A DNA stretch of 64,000 bases from Pectobacterium brasiliense (GCF_016950255.1 NZ_JACGFN010000001.1:1922001-1986000); one strand, 5' to 3'. Shown: positions 20,758 through 30,914, counted from the stretch's first letter. Notes: a model not told the origin generated them from the letters alone. Made by a program: numbers and translations.

Positions 20758-22896
20758 ATGACACAAGCAACGAAAACGGAGATCTGGATTGCCGCCATGG
20801 CTCGCGCCGCCGCCCACTATGGGCAGGTGGTCGATATCCAGTCGGTACGCCAGCAGATGCGCTGGTACGAACAGCAGCCGATTGCCCGCCAGTTAGAACA
20901 AATCAGCCACCTGATGGGGTTGAGCATCAGCCTACGCCACACGGAGAAGCTCCGCTGGCGCAACAAAATCTTACCGGTACTGGCGGAAACCGATGACGGC
21001 GGCGTGATCGTCATCGAATCATTGAATGAGGAAGGCATCGCCACCTACTGGCTGAATGACGGCGGCGACCTGCAACGCGAAGCCGAACTGACAGAACTCA
21101 TCAAACACAGTCAGGGGATTATCGTGCTGGTCGGCATCGCGGAACGTGGCCGCGATACCCGCATCGATGATTTCGTCAAACCGTACCGCAAACACTGGTT
21201 CTGGCAACACTTTCGCGGCGCAAAACGACAGATTGGGGAAATTTCTCTCGCGTCTATCGTCGGTAATGTTCTGGCACTGGCGGGGATCCTGTTCTCCATG
21301 CAGGTGTATGACCGCGTGATTCCGGCGCAGTCGATCCCCACGCTGTGGGTACTGTTTTTCGGCGTGCTGCTGGCCGCCGCATTAGAGTATGCCATCCGTT
21401 TATCACGTACCATCGTCTCCGATCTGATGGGAAAAAGCATCGACCTCAACGTGTCGGGAATGCTGTTTGCCCGCGCGCTGGCGATAAAAAACGAGGCTCG
21501 ACCGAAATCTACCGGCTCGTTTATTTCACAGCTGCGGGAAATCGATCAGGTGCGCGAACTGCTGACCTCGACGACCGTCGGGGCGGCAGCCGACATGCCG
21601 TTCGTCTTGCTGTTTCTCGGCATCATGGCGATGATCGGCGGCCCGCTGGTGTTTATTCCCATGCTGGCGATCCCGCTGATTGTCATTCCCGGCCTGCTGC
21701 TGCAATGGCCGATGGCGAAGCTCGCCAAAGAAGGGATGCGTGAAAGCGCATTGCGCAATGCGGTGCTGGTCGAATCCATCGAAGGGATCGAAGATATTAA
21801 AGCGTTGCAGGCCGAACCCTACTTCCAGCGCCAGTGGGAACAAACTCACGAAGTCAGCGCCGCTATCGGAATGAAGCAGCGCGTATGGGGTGCACGGCTC
21901 AGCGGCTGGGCATCGACCGTTCAACAGCTCACCTATGCTGGCATGCTGGTCTTCGGTTGCTATCTGGTGATGGCGGGCGATATCACCACCGGTACGCTCG
22001 TGGCCTGTAGCCTGCTTTCCTCCCGCACCATCGCCCCACTCATGCAGCTAACAATGGTGTTTTCCCGCTGGCAGCATGCGAAAACCGCCATGACCGGGCT
22101 GGATGACCTCCTGCAAAAACCGCTGGATCGGCCGGAAGACGGCAAAATGGCGCATTGTCCGATCCTTCAAGGGCACTTCCAACTGCACAACGTGCAATAC
22201 AGCTACGACCCTGAAAAGGGCGATACTGCCTTGCAGGTCGGCAAGCTGGAGATCAAACCGGGCGAAAAAGTGGCGCTGCTGGGTAAGGTCGGCGCGGGGA
22301 AATCCACGCTGCTCAAGCTGCTTGCCAATCAGGCCACCGCGACGCGCGGCAAGGTCATTATTGATGGCGTGGATATCAGCCAGATCGATCCGGCCGATGT
22401 TCGCCGCCAGTTGGGTTTTCTGTCACAGGAATCGCGCCTGTTCTTCGGCAGCTTGCGACAAAACCTGATGCTCGGCAACCCGCACGCCACCGAACAGGAA
22501 CTGTTGCAGGCGCTGCGCATTAGCGGTGCGCTTAGCCTAATCCAACAGGATGCCTCCAGTCTGGATCGCATTATTCATGAAGGCGGGCGCGGTTTATCCG
22601 GCGGGCAGCGACAGATGATTCTGCTTAGCAGGATGCTGTTACGTAATCCCCAAATCGTGCTGTTGGATGAACCCACTGCGTCGATGGATGAACAGCTGGA
22701 AAGCCACGTTATCCACCAGCTAAGCAGCTGGCTCACGGGCCGCACATTGGTGCTGGTGACACACCGCCCGGCGCTGCTAAAGCTGGTTGACCGCGTGGTC
22801 GTCATGGATGGCGGGCGCATCGTGGCGGATGGCCCGCGCGATCAGATCCTGAAAGCGGTCAGCAAACCGGCAGATACCGCACAGAGCGTGGCGTAA
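20758..22896 (+). CDS. Type I secretion ABC transporter, LapB/RtxB type
   Basis: Inner-membrane ATPase and permease that drives export of the adhesin. The 712-aa protein has three parts. Residues 1-130 form a peptidase-C39-like domain without the catalytic Cys (a CLD, which binds substrate rather than cutting it). Residues 160-440 are the membrane domain with about six helices. Residues 470-705 are the ATPase, with Walker A GKVGAGKST at 508-516, signature LSGGQRQM near 612 and Walker B IVLLDEP near 633. This order is typical of LapB-type exporters for giant adhesins. The next gene starts 11 bases after its stop codon, so the genes are almost certainly cotranscribed. Confidence 0.93.
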   Translation: MTQATKTEIWIAAMARAAAHYGQVVDIQSVRQQMRWYEQQPIARQLEQISHLMGLSISLRHTEKLRWRNKILPVLAETDDGGVIVIESLNEEGIATYWLNDGGDLQREAELTELIKHSQGIIVLVGIAERGRDTRIDDFVKPYRKHWFWQHFRGAKRQIGEISLASIVGNVLALAGILFSMQVYDRVIPAQSIPTLWVLFFGVLLAAALEYAIRLSRTIVSDLMGKSIDLNVSGMLFARALAIKNEARPKSTGSFISQLREIDQVRELLTSTTVGAAADMPFVLLFLGIMAMIGGPLVFIPMLAIPLIVIPGLLLQWPMAKLAKEGMRESALRNAVLVESIEGIEDIKALQAEPYFQRQWEQTHEVSAAIGMKQRVWGARLSGWASTVQQLTYAGMLVFGCYLVMAGDITTGTLVACSLLSSRTIAPLMQLTMVFSRWQHAKTAMTGLDDLLQKPLDRPEDGKMAHCPILQGHFQLHNVQYSYDPEKGDTALQVGKLEIKPGEKVALLGKVGAGKSTLLKLLANQATATRGKVIIDGVDISQIDPADVRRQLGFLSQESRLFFGSLRQNLMLGNPHATEQELLQALRISGALSLIQQDASSLDRIIHEGGRGLSGGQRQMILLSRMLLRNPQIVLLDEPTASMDEQLESHVIHQLSSWLTGRTLVLVTHRPALLKLVDRVVVMDGGRIVADGPRDQILKAVSKPADTAQSVA

Positions 22897-22907
22897 GGGG
22901 AAAGACA

Positions 22908-24077
22908 ATGAGTAGCATCACCATCCATGATGACCTGAAACGCCAGGGGCGACGCGTCTCCGCCATTATCTGGCTCAGCCTGCTGGGGCTGATCGCATTT
23001 TTTATCTGGGCCACCTTCGCCGTGCTGGATGAGGTTTCCGTCGGGAGCGGCAAAGTCACGCCGTCGACCCGCGCACAGGTGATTGAAAGCCTGGATGGCG
23101 GGATTATCGGGCAGATCTATGTGCAGCAGGGTAACGTCGTCGAGAAGGGTCAGGTGCTGGCACAGCTGGACATCAACCGCTTCCAGTCCGTCTACGGCGA
23201 AGCCTTCTCCCGCGTGCAGACGCTGCGCGCCTCCGCCGAACGCCTGCATGCCGAGCTCAGCGGCGCGCCGCTAACCTTCAGCGAAGAAACCCTGAAAGAG
23301 CCAGCGCTGGCCGCACGTGAACGTCAGCTTTATGAATCACGCTTGCGCAATCGCGATGAAACGGTCGCCAATCTGCAACAGTCTATGCGGCTGGTGGAAC
23401 AAGAGCTGCGGATGACGGAGCCGCTGGTGCAGCGCGGTGCCGCCAGCGCCGTCGAGGTGATTCGGTTACGCCGTCAAATTAGCGAAATTCGCGGCAAAAT
23501 CGACGAAGCTAATAACCAATATGCCGTACGGGCGCGGGAAGAACAGGTCAAAAACAACGCCGATCTGGAAGCCCAGATGGAAGTGGTCAGCGGAAAAGCC
23601 GACCAGCTCAAACGCGCCACCATCACGTCACCGGTACGCGGAATTGTGAAAGACATTCAGGTAACGACCGTGGGCGGCGTGCTGCAACCGGGCGGCAAGC
23701 TGATGGAAATTGTACCGCTGGAAGATCAGTTGCTGATCGAAACCCGCATCAACCCGCGCGATATTGCTTATATCCGGCCGGGTTTGCCCGCCACGGTAAA
23801 AATCACCGCCTATGATGCTTCTATCTACGGCAATTTAACGGGCGAAGTCGAAAGCGTGTCGCCGGATACCCTTCAGGACGAAGTCAGGCGCGATCAGTTT
23901 TATTATCGAGTCTATGTGCGCACCACGCAGGCGGAGCTGACCAACAATGCCGGGGAAAAATTCCCCATCGTGCCCGGCATGGTCGCCAGCGTGGAGATAA
24001 AAACCGGTCAAAAAAGCGTGATGGACTATCTGATTAAACCGCTGAATAAGGTCAATGAAGCGCTGCGTGAGCGTTAA
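22908..24077 (+). CDS. HlyD-family periplasmic adaptor of the adhesin T1SS
   Basis: Membrane fusion protein bridging the inner-membrane ATPase and the TolC-like channel. The 389-aa protein has a cytoplasmic N-terminus, one membrane helix at about residues 22-44, a lipoyl-like half with GGIIGQIYVQQGNVVEKGQ near 63-81, a coiled-coil hairpin at about 95-235, and the second lipoyl half plus beta-barrel with the HlyD signature region near 240-330. It is the last gene of the secretion operon; no lapD/lapG-type gene follows, and the next gene (pehA) is convergent. Confidence 0.93.
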   Translation: MSSITIHDDLKRQGRRVSAIIWLSLLGLIAFFIWATFAVLDEVSVGSGKVTPSTRAQVIESLDGGIIGQIYVQQGNVVEKGQVLAQLDINRFQSVYGEAFSRVQTLRASAERLHAELSGAPLTFSEETLKEPALAARERQLYESRLRNRDETVANLQQSMRLVEQELRMTEPLVQRGAASAVEVIRLRRQISEIRGKIDEANNQYAVRAREEQVKNNADLEAQMEVVSGKADQLKRATITSPVRGIVKDIQVTTVGGVLQPGGKLMEIVPLEDQLLIETRINPRDIAYIRPGLPATVKITAYDASIYGNLTGEVESVSPDTLQDEVRRDQFYYRVYVRTTQAELTNNAGEKFPIVPGMVASVEIKTGQKSVMDYLIKPLNKVNEALRER

Positions 24078-24094
24078 ATCCGCTCTTGTTATAC

Positions 24095-24120
24095 GCGCCG
24101 CACGGTTTCCCGCGCGGCGC
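24095..24120. terminator. GC hairpin between convergent T1SS operon and pehA
   Basis: GCGCCGC at 24095-24101 pairs with GCGGCGC at 24114-24120. It lies between the ends of two convergent genes and could end both transcripts, but neither side has a clear U-tract, so Rho or the nearby small CGATT/AATCG hairpin may contribute. Confidence 0.45.
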
Positions 24121-24149
24121 TGCTATGACAGAACGATTTTTTAATCGCG

Positions 24150-25358
24150 TTACTTCTTAACGGTGACGTTCTTAATCTGCCATGTGCTGTCGCTGGTCAG
24201 TTTGACGTTCTTCATCGTCACTTCGATCGGCTTTTTCGCGTTCTCGCCGTTCAGCACGACTACGCCTTTGGTTTGGGACGTAATATCTTTAAACGTAATG
24301 TCGCTCCAGTCAGGCACATTACTTCCCTCTTTTTTCTCATACACCGTATCAATCACAATCGGTTTCGCCACATTCTTCATGACCACATTACTATACCGAA
24401 CGCCATTGACCACCCCGGCAGCCGATTTGTCACTCTTAATGCGTAAACCATTTGTAGTGCCATTCATGTTCAGATCATCAACGGTCACATTGTAAACGCC
24501 CATCGTTTCACTGCCGATCGACATGCCGTGTCCCGTTCCGAACTCGTTATGCAAAATGGAAATATTGCGCGTCTCGGCACGGCCTTTATAGGCTTTGATC
24601 GCCACGTTATCGTCGCCCGTCGAAATACTGCTGTGGGCAATGGTGATGTTTTTTGATGACATCGGATCGATCCCGTCGGTGTTTCTGGCGGTGGACGGGG
24701 TTTTGATCGTCGTTTTCCAGGCGGTGAAACCATCACCATCGCTGAACACGACGTGGAAGTTCGGAGAGTTAATGAGGGAAACGTTATACAGCGTGAAATT
24801 CTTGCTCTTATTAATCTGAATCAGCCGGGGGGTATTCTGTTTTAGCTTTTTCACTTTGGCATCGGCAGCCAGATCCCACCAGCTCACCTTTTTATCCTGA
24901 AGCTTCACGCCACCTTGCCCGTCAATCGTGCCCGGCCCATAGATTCCGCTATTCGTCGTGCTCGTGGCGGTAATGAACGCATCACAACCTTTGCCGTTTT
25001 TATCAACCACGCCACAGGATGACGGGGCATTCTCAAAAGACTTGGCGTTATTCACTGCCCGCAGCGTCACCCCTTTGTCGATTAATAAGCTGACACCCGA
25101 AGGCAGGGAAAGCGGGCCGCTCAGAAAGACAGACGAACTTCCTGTACTCAGCCTTACCGCTTTTCCTTGCCCACAATTATTCAACGCTTTTTGAATAGTG
25201 CTGGTGGCCGTGCTGCTGTCCGCTTTAAGCACCGTACAGGAAGACGGTACTTTCGGCTCACTCACCGTTCGTGAGTCAGAAGCAAATGCTGATGCGCTGA
25301 ACAGCCCGATAAGCCCTAATGATAGTGATAAAACCCGCTTGCCTGATTGATATTCCAT
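24150..25358 (-). CDS. pehA: Secreted endopolygalacturonase PehA (GH28)
   Basis: Hydrolyses alpha-1,4 bonds of polygalacturonate in plant cell walls, a main maceration factor, secreted through Sec and then the Out type II system. The 402-aa product has a signal peptide of 26 residues (cleavage after AFA). GH28 motifs are complete: NTDG at 226-229, GDD at 248-250, GHG at 276-278 and RIK at 306-308. After removing the signal peptide these fall on Asp202, Asp223, Asp224, His251 and Arg280 of the crystallised Pectobacterium enzyme. The start has a strong AAGGGAAGG ribosome site. It is divergent from a PL3 pectate lyase, as described for peh-1/pel-3 in E. carotovora. Confidence 0.96.
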   Translation of the reverse strand: MEYQSGKRVLSLSLGLIGLFSASAFASDSRTVSEPKVPSSCTVLKADSSTATSTIQKALNNCGQGKAVRLSTGSSSVFLSGPLSLPSGVSLLIDKGVTLRAVNNAKSFENAPSSCGVVDKNGKGCDAFITATSTTNSGIYGPGTIDGQGGVKLQDKKVSWWDLAADAKVKKLKQNTPRLIQINKSKNFTLYNVSLINSPNFHVVFSDGDGFTAWKTTIKTPSTARNTDGIDPMSSKNITIAHSSISTGDDNVAIKAYKGRAETRNISILHNEFGTGHGMSIGSETMGVYNVTVDDLNMNGTTNGLRIKSDKSAAGVVNGVRYSNVVMKNVAKPIVIDTVYEKKEGSNVPDWSDITFKDITSQTKGVVVLNGENAKKPIEVTMKNVKLTSDSTWQIKNVTVKK

Positions 25359-25937
25359 GTCAAACCTTCCCTTATAGATATCCGCAATTTCTTGTGACTA
25401 AAAAAGAATGGCGCATTCATTTTTATTAATTAAGAAAAATGAAACGTCTTTATAGAAACTAAAAACTGTCGCATATGAATATGTAGAATAATAAAATTCC
25501 GTTTACATAAAAATTTGCCAATGTTTATTAATAGAAGCATCCAGTTTTATGCATGATTAAATTATCATCAGAAAAGTAAATGGCACATCAACGAAACGTG
25601 GAAACAAACCGAATCCCATCACGCACAGCCGTAGGCGAGTGATAAGATTTTCACCTCGCTACACCCTTCACTTTTCTTATTTTTTTTAATAAGAACCTTC
25701 CGAGTATTTATTAATCCCAAAGAAATAATTAAACAGAATATAATAAACGAGAAATAAAATTAAAAATAAAATAATAACAGGCTAAATTAAATAACCTGAT
25801 TAATCTCAACAATTTCTTCGAATTATTATTCATTTCATATTCCCTGCTATATAATCCTTTTCGATGCGCAAGGACTCCCTCTTTATTTGGAATAAATAAA
25901 GAGAAAAAATATCCGTTTAATTTACAAGGAAAAACAC
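25359..25937. promoter_or_regulatory. Shared divergent promoter region of pehA and pel3
   Basis: A 579-bp AT-rich gap between the two diverging pectinase genes. A TATAAT at 25850-25855 is a plausible -10 for pel3, about 80 bases before its start codon, but no good -35 stands 17 bases upstream, so activator dependence is likely. Pectinase promoters in this group are controlled by KdgR, CRP and other regulators; I could not find a KdgR or CRP site that matches well. No gene is visible. Confidence 0.5.
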
Positions 25938-26981
25938 ATGTTTAAGTATTTAACACCGATATTTTTATGCACCGCTGCTATTTCTTTTCAGGCTCAAGCT
26001 GATGACACCATGTTGATGCTGCTGAAAAAAGACAACGCCACTTATTTAAGCTGGTCTACCGATGCTGGCAATGTGGTTCGCCAGGATGTGTATCGCAGCA
26101 CCAGTAGTGCTCAGGCAGGCAGCGAAAAAATTGCAGAGCTCAATTCCACAGACAGAACCTTTACCGATTTAACCGCCAATCCACAGTCAGACTATTGGTA
26201 TTGGGTGGATACCGTTAGCGGTAATAATAGCGTTCTGAAATCGAATGCGGCCTCAACGGCACCAGCGCCATTGCGTGCAGCGCCGCTTAAGGCAGCCAGC
26301 CCAGAATGTAAAGCGGGAGCGGTAATTAAAGATAAAACCGTCGACTGTGGCGGTATTACTCTGGGCCTGAGCTGTAAAGGCGACAGTGATAAACAGCCTC
26401 CGGTTATCACGCTGGAAAATGCCACCATTAAGAACTTGCGCATCTCTGAAAAAGGCGGTTCTGACGGTATCCACTGTAAGTCAGGCAACTGCCGTATTGA
26501 AAACGTGATCTGGGAAGACGTTTGTGAAGATGCAGCAACCAACCTGGGTAAAACCATGACCATCGTCGGCGGTGTTGCCCATAACACCACCAATGGCCCT
26601 GGTGGCAAGCCGGACAAAGTGCTGCAACAGAACTCCAAGAACAGTCACACTATCGTACAGGGCAACTTCACCCTGACTGGCCAACACGGCAAACTGTGGC
26701 GCTCTTGCGGTGACTGCACCAACAACGGTGGCCCACGTAACCTCACCATCATCAGCGCAACTGTTAACGGCACCATCGACAGCATCGCTGGCGTAAACCG
26801 TAACTTTGGTGATGTCGCTGAAATCCGCGATTTGCGTATTAAAAACTACAAAGCAGGTAAACCTAAAATCTGTGAAGAGTTTACTGGTGTAGAAAAAGGC
26901 AAAGGCACACCAACAAAACATGACGAGCAGTGGGATACCAAGAACTGCAAAGTCAGCCGTTCAAACGTTAAAGCTCTGTAA
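25938..26981 (+). CDS. pel3: Secreted pectate lyase, family PL3 with N-terminal accessory domain
   Basis: Cleaves polygalacturonate by calcium-dependent beta-elimination outside the cell. The 347-aa product has a 21-residue signal peptide (cleavage after AQA), an N-terminal beta-rich domain at about 22-105 resembling the fibronectin-III-like domain of Dickeya PelI, an Ala/Pro linker at 105-120, and the Cys-rich PL3 catalytic domain at about 120-347. PL3 landmarks are DGIHC at 176-180 and WEDVCEDA at 192-199. It matches the pel-3 gene known to be linked to peh-1; Dickeya calls the orthologue pelI. Plant or self proteases can remove the N-terminal domain in PelI (family knowledge). Confidence 0.9.
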   Translation: MFKYLTPIFLCTAAISFQAQADDTMLMLLKKDNATYLSWSTDAGNVVRQDVYRSTSSAQAGSEKIAELNSTDRTFTDLTANPQSDYWYWVDTVSGNNSVLKSNAASTAPAPLRAAPLKAASPECKAGAVIKDKTVDCGGITLGLSCKGDSDKQPPVITLENATIKNLRISEKGGSDGIHCKSGNCRIENVIWEDVCEDAATNLGKTMTIVGGVAHNTTNGPGGKPDKVLQQNSKNSHTIVQGNFTLTGQHGKLWRSCGDCTNNGGPRNLTIISATVNGTIDSIAGVNRNFGDVAEIRDLRIKNYKAGKPKICEEFTGVEKGKGTPTKHDEQWDTKNCKVSRSNVKAL

Positions 26982-27046
26982 TTCTGCTGGCAGAATTCAC
27001 ATATAAATTAATACCCCCTCTGGGGTCCTGACGCATCAGTCATCTA

Positions 27047-27080
27047 CAGACCGTGCAACTAAGCACGGTCTGTTTCATTT
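27047..27080 (+). terminator. Intrinsic terminator of pel3
   Basis: CAGACCGTGC and GCACGGTCTG form a perfect 10-bp stem with a 6-base loop, followed by TTTCATTT on the plus strand. It lies between the convergent ends of pel3 and uxuA. On the minus strand no U-tract follows. Confidence 0.8.
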
Positions 27081-27082
27081 CA

Positions 27083-28279
27083 TCACCCTTGCTGCAATTC
27101 GGTAAACAGCGTGCGTTTCAACGCCAGCTCGACACCACGCAGTTCCGCCAGACCTTTCAACCGCCCAATTGCCGAGTAGCCGGGGTTAGTTTTCTTTTTC
27201 AGATCGTCCAGCATCTGATGCCCGTGATCTGGCCGCATCGGGATCGGACGGCGATCGCCCGCCTTCTGACGCCGCAATTCTTCCGCCAGAATGGCATTGA
27301 TAATCGCCACCATATCCACATCCCCCTGCAAATGTGCTCCTTCATGGAACGAGTTGGGATTATCTTCCCGGCAGGTGGCACGCAGATGGGTGAAATGCAC
27401 GCGATCGCCGAACGTTTCCAGCATCGTCACCAAATCGTTATCGGCACGTACGCCGTACGATCCTGTGCAGAAGGTAAAGCCGTTATGCAGGCTATCGACC
27501 GTCTGTTTCAGCCAGCGCATGTCGTCAATCGTCGACATCACGCGCGGTAGCCCAAGAATCGGACGCGGTGGATCGTCCGGATGAATGGCAAGGCGGAGGC
27601 CAACGGTTTCCGCAACAGGCACAATCTCACGGAGGAAATACCCAAGGTGCTCGCGCAGTTTCGCATGGTCGATACCATCATATTCCGCCAGACGGCCACG
27701 GAATTGCTCCAGCGTATAGCCCTCTTCGGATCCCGGCAGCCCGGCGATAATGTTGCCTGTCAGGCGTGCGATATCTTCTTCGCTCATCGCACGAAAGTAG
27801 TCGGCAGCCTGTGCCTGTTCATCCACCGTGTAATCTTTTTCAGCACCGTGACGCTTAAGGATATGCAGTTCAAAGGCGGCAAAGGCAATATGATCGAAAC
27901 GCAGCGCCTTTGCGCCATCCGGCAATACATATTCCAGATCGGTTCGCGTCCAGTCCAGTACGGGCATGAAGTTATAACACACCGTATCAATGCCGCACTG
28001 CGCCAGGTTACGCAGCGATTGCTGGTAATTGGCAATATGCTGCTTATAGTTCCCCGTCTGGGTTTTGATCTCTTCATGAACCGGTACGCTTTCCACCACC
28101 GACCATACCAGCCCTTTCGCCTTCAATTCGGCTTTGCGCTTTTCAATCTCTTCAACTGACCAGATTTCGCCATTGGGGATGTGGTGCAATGCCGTCACCA
28201 CGCCGGTCGCTCCGGCTTGCCGAACATCATCCAGTGAGACAGGATCGTTCGGGCCGTACCAACGCCAGGTTTGTTCCAT
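27083..28279 (-). CDS. uxuA: Mannonate dehydratase
   Basis: Converts D-mannonate to 2-keto-3-deoxygluconate in the cytoplasm, the glucuronate branch of hexuronate catabolism; KDG is also the key intermediate of pectin breakdown. The 398-aa protein is full length (E. coli UxuA 394 aa), begins [16 protein letters not shown] and keeps the metal-binding TIM-barrel blocks, including the HPDDPP and THLRAT segments and CTGSYG. An AAGGGTAA ribosome site precedes the ATG. uxuB is not adjacent here. A candidate UxuR/ExuR operator lies about 120 bases upstream, and a likely cognate regulator is encoded just beyond. Confidence 0.95.
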   Translation of the reverse strand: MEQTWRWYGPNDPVSLDDVRQAGATGVVTALHHIPNGEIWSVEEIEKRKAELKAKGLVWSVVESVPVHEEIKTQTGNYKQHIANYQQSLRNLAQCGIDTVCYNFMPVLDWTRTDLEYVLPDGAKALRFDHIAFAAFELHILKRHGAEKDYTVDEQAQAADYFRAMSEEDIARLTGNIIAGLPGSEEGYTLEQFRGRLAEYDGIDHAKLREHLGYFLREIVPVAETVGLRLAIHPDDPPRPILGLPRVMSTIDDMRWLKQTVDSLHNGFTFCTGSYGVRADNDLVTMLETFGDRVHFTHLRATCREDNPNSFHEGAHLQGDVDMVAIINAILAEELRRQKAGDRRPIPMRPDHGHQMLDDLKKKTNPGYSAIGRLKGLAELRGVELALKRTLFTELQQG

Positions 28280-28394
28280 ACCGAGTTACCCTTTTATTTT
28301 CGTCAAGATAGTGAGTTTTCGTCGAGCTTGTTAATTGTCGTCGAGAATAGGAAAAGCCTACCTCACCGGGACAGGCTGTCAAACGAAACTCACG

Positions 28395-28410
28395 AATTGA
28401 TTGACCAATT
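28395..28410. promoter_or_regulatory. Candidate UxuR/ExuR operator upstream of uxuA
   Basis: AATTGATTGACCAATT is an imperfect palindrome that differs in the left arm by one base from the AATTGGTNNACCAATT form of UxuR/ExuR sites known in E. coli. It is 116 bases upstream of the uxuA start codon. Confidence 0.55.
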
Positions 28411-28554
28411 ACACAAAAAATTCGCATTTTGGACTAACATCATGCGTATTCTGGCTGTAATCATAAGGAAGAGAGTCAGGAATGGGTTATTTGGTCTGAT
28501 ATCTTTTCTCTCCGTACACCAATGCGATGCCAGAGAGAAATTCACACAGGGACA

Positions 28555-28681
<127 letters not shown>

Positions 28682-28690
28682 AAGGGAGAA

Positions 28691-29425
28691 TCAGGATTCC
28701 AGACGGGAAGGAACAGACTCGAACAGGTAGCCGTCGAAGGCCGGATCGTCCACGTTCGAGATTTCCAGCAGTTTAATTTTTACGTTTTCCAGATGCTGCC
28801 ACATTGCCTGACGCGCCATGTTCACATCGCGCCGAGACACGGCACGCAGGATTTGTTCATGATCGTCCAGCCACTGGCGCTGATAGCTGAAATCGTCGGT
28901 ATGGGAGTGAATGCCCTGCCACATTGGGCTGCGTTTACGCGCCTGCCACACCTCATACACCATATTGGCTAAGACGCTGTTTTGGGTAGACTGCGCCAGC
29001 AGGCAATGGAATTGCTCATCGGCGCTTTCATCCACGCTGCCGTTCTCAAGCGATGCCCGTTCTTGTTCAATGGCCTGCCGCATTTTTAGGATGTCACTCT
29101 TAGTCGCCTGCATCGCGGCAAACGCCGCAACTTCACCTTCCAACAACTGACGCGCCTGCATAAGCTCGAAGGGGCCATAGCCGCTGTCCACCACGCTGTC
29201 TTTTCCCTGCGCGCTTGGCAGTTGCATGACATAAACACCAGAGCCTTTACGCACCTCAATCAGCTTTTCCAGCTCCAGCATGATCAGGGCTTCACGCACC
29301 ACGCTGCGGCTGACGTTGTAGGTTTCAGCAATATCACGCTCGGGAGGCAAGCGGTCGCCAATCTGATAGTTTCCCTTCAGAATTTCCGCGCGAAGATTGT
29401 CGCCAATCTGCTGATATAAACGCAT
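28691..29425 (-). CDS. uxuR: GntR/FadR-type hexuronate repressor (UxuR/ExuR family)
   Basis: A 244-aa transcriptional repressor. An N-terminal winged helix-turn-helix (residues 1-70, with RLPPERDIAE and SRSVVREALIMLE) is joined to a C-terminal FCD ligand domain (about 85-230). The stretch YGPFELMQARQLLEGEVAAF and the AMWQHLENVKIKLLEISNVD tail are nearly the same as in E. coli UxuR and ExuR. The C-terminal NVDDPAFDGYLF text fits UxuR better. The two paralogues are hard to separate by eye, so the symbol is tentative. Position next to uxuA, same strand, supports control of hexuronate genes by fructuronate or galacturonate-type ligands. It is separately transcribed, with 411 bases to uxuA. Confidence 0.8.
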   Translation of the reverse strand: MRLYQQIGDNLRAEILKGNYQIGDRLPPERDIAETYNVSRSVVREALIMLELEKLIEVRKGSGVYVMQLPSAQGKDSVVDSGYGPFELMQARQLLEGEVAAFAAMQATKSDILKMRQAIEQERASLENGSVDESADEQFHCLLAQSTQNSVLANMVYEVWQARKRSPMWQGIHSHTDDFSYQRQWLDDHEQILRAVSRRDVNMARQAMWQHLENVKIKLLEISNVDDPAFDGYLFESVPSRLES

Positions 29426-29636
29426 ACCGCCATCCCTTTATTCAACATTGGCCACCGCAATATTGGCCTGACCAAAAGACAGAAAAAACGCCAGAGTTGT
29501 CTGAAGTATAACATGAAGCCATACAACGCCGCACGTTGAGCAATCTGCATGCTAAATGATTTCAGATATAGTGTTGTCGAAACGCCATTATCCCGTTAGC
29601 GATTGGGTTGATATTGCCAAAAGGCAAGGAGCATAA

Positions 29637-30830
29637 ATGACAATAAGCGTATTCCGGTTCGGTTCGTGGGGAGTCTGGAAGCGGGTGATGGCAGGCCTGT
29701 TCGCCCTCATCGGCGTACTTTTCATGGTGGGATGCAACAGCAGTCCGCGCGACATCGCACCATTAGGGCAAACGTCATTCGAGCGTTACCAGCAAGACAC
29801 CACGCGCTGGGTCGCTGAACGACGTGCCTTTCAAACCACGGATAAACAGCTGGAATTACGTTGGAATACGCCCAGTGAAACCCGCCCCCTCGGCCAGCCG
29901 CAGAAAGCCATCTTATTAGTGCACGGATTGGGCGATTCCCCCGGTTCATTCACTGACATCACCCCAAAATTGGTCGAACAAGGCTTTCTGGTCAGAACCG
30001 TATTGCTACCGGGTCATGGCACCCGCCCCTCCGATCTGTTGCACGTTACCGTAGATGACTGGCGCAACGTGGTCGCCGAGCAGGCGGCCATCCTCAGCAA
30101 AGAGGTCGATGAGGTTTATCTAGGCGGCTTTTCCACCGGCGGCAATCTGGTACTGGAATACGCCTTGCAGCACCCTGAAATCAAAGGGCTGGTGCTGTTC
30201 TCCCCCGCAATTAAGTCCAACGAAAAATACGCCTTCATGGCACCGGTGCTGTCCGTGTTTACCGACTGGCTGATGCCGCCGCGCCCTGGCTATCCACAAC
30301 AGTTAGCAACCCGCTATATGCGCGTGCCGACCAACGGTTTCGCCCAATATTATTATTCCAGCAGCGGTGTGCGTTCAGAGCTTGCCAAAAAGCCTTATGA
30401 CAAACCGGTATTAATCGTGCTGGCGGAACATGATTCCGTCGTCGATACGACTTACCTTGTCGACACGTTCGATAAACAGTTTACCCACCCGCGCAGCCGT
30501 CTGATCTGGTATGGCGATCGCCCTGCTGGTATCCATTCCTCACGCGTGTTGGTGCGGACAGGCTCGCTGCCCGACTGGCGCATCAGCCAGTTCTCGCACA
30601 TGTCGCTGCTGTTCTCACCAGACAATAAGGAATACGGTAAAACCGGAGCAATCGTCATCTGCGCCAACGGCCAACCCCTGAATGACCTGAAAACCTGTCA
30701 GGATCGCAGTACGCTGTGGTATTCCGACTGGGGATACGTGGAAAATGGCAAAACCCATGTACGCCTGACCTTTAATCCGTATTTCGACTGGCAAAATCAG
30801 ATCATGGCTAACGTACTGGACGCGCAATAG
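29637..30830 (+). CDS. Alpha/beta-hydrolase lipoprotein (carboxylesterase-like)
   Basis: A 397-aa protein with a lipoprotein signal: hydrophobic segment followed by the lipobox MVGC at about residues 30-33, so probably anchored in the envelope. The hydrolase core has LLVHGLGDSPGSF (oxyanion-hole region), LLPGHG, the nucleophile elbow GFSTGG near residue 180, the acid in AEHDSVVD near 265 and a candidate His in SHMSLLF near 323. The layout resembles monoacylglycerol lipases and carboxylesterases; the substrate is unknown. AAGGAG ribosome site 6 bases before the ATG. It ends 84 bases before the sia-like operon and may or may not be cotranscribed. Confidence 0.8.
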   Translation: MTISVFRFGSWGVWKRVMAGLFALIGVLFMVGCNSSPRDIAPLGQTSFERYQQDTTRWVAERRAFQTTDKQLELRWNTPSETRPLGQPQKAILLVHGLGDSPGSFTDITPKLVEQGFLVRTVLLPGHGTRPSDLLHVTVDDWRNVVAEQAAILSKEVDEVYLGGFSTGGNLVLEYALQHPEIKGLVLFSPAIKSNEKYAFMAPVLSVFTDWLMPPRPGYPQQLATRYMRVPTNGFAQYYYSSSGVRSELAKKPYDKPVLIVLAEHDSVVDTTYLVDTFDKQFTHPRSRLIWYGDRPAGIHSSRVLVRTGSLPDWRISQFSHMSLLFSPDNKEYGKTGAIVICANGQPLNDLKTCQDRSTLWYSDWGYVENGKTHVRLTFNPYFDWQNQIMANVLDAQ

Positions 30831-30914
30831 CCTTACCGAAAACGGGCATTGTCATCATTTGGTCATCAAGGGCAGGTATTTTGACTTAAAGATAAATCCG
30901 CCCAAAGATTAACC

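Noticed and set aside
25432..25460. KdgR box in AAAAATGAAACGTCTTTATAG near pehA
   Set aside because: Only the left half (AATGAAAC) fits; spacing and right half do not match the KdgR consensus.
29440..29490. UxuR-type self-operator ATTGGCCTGACCAAA before the regulator gene
   Set aside because: Arms TTGG and CCAA are five bases apart instead of four, so the dyad does not match known sites.
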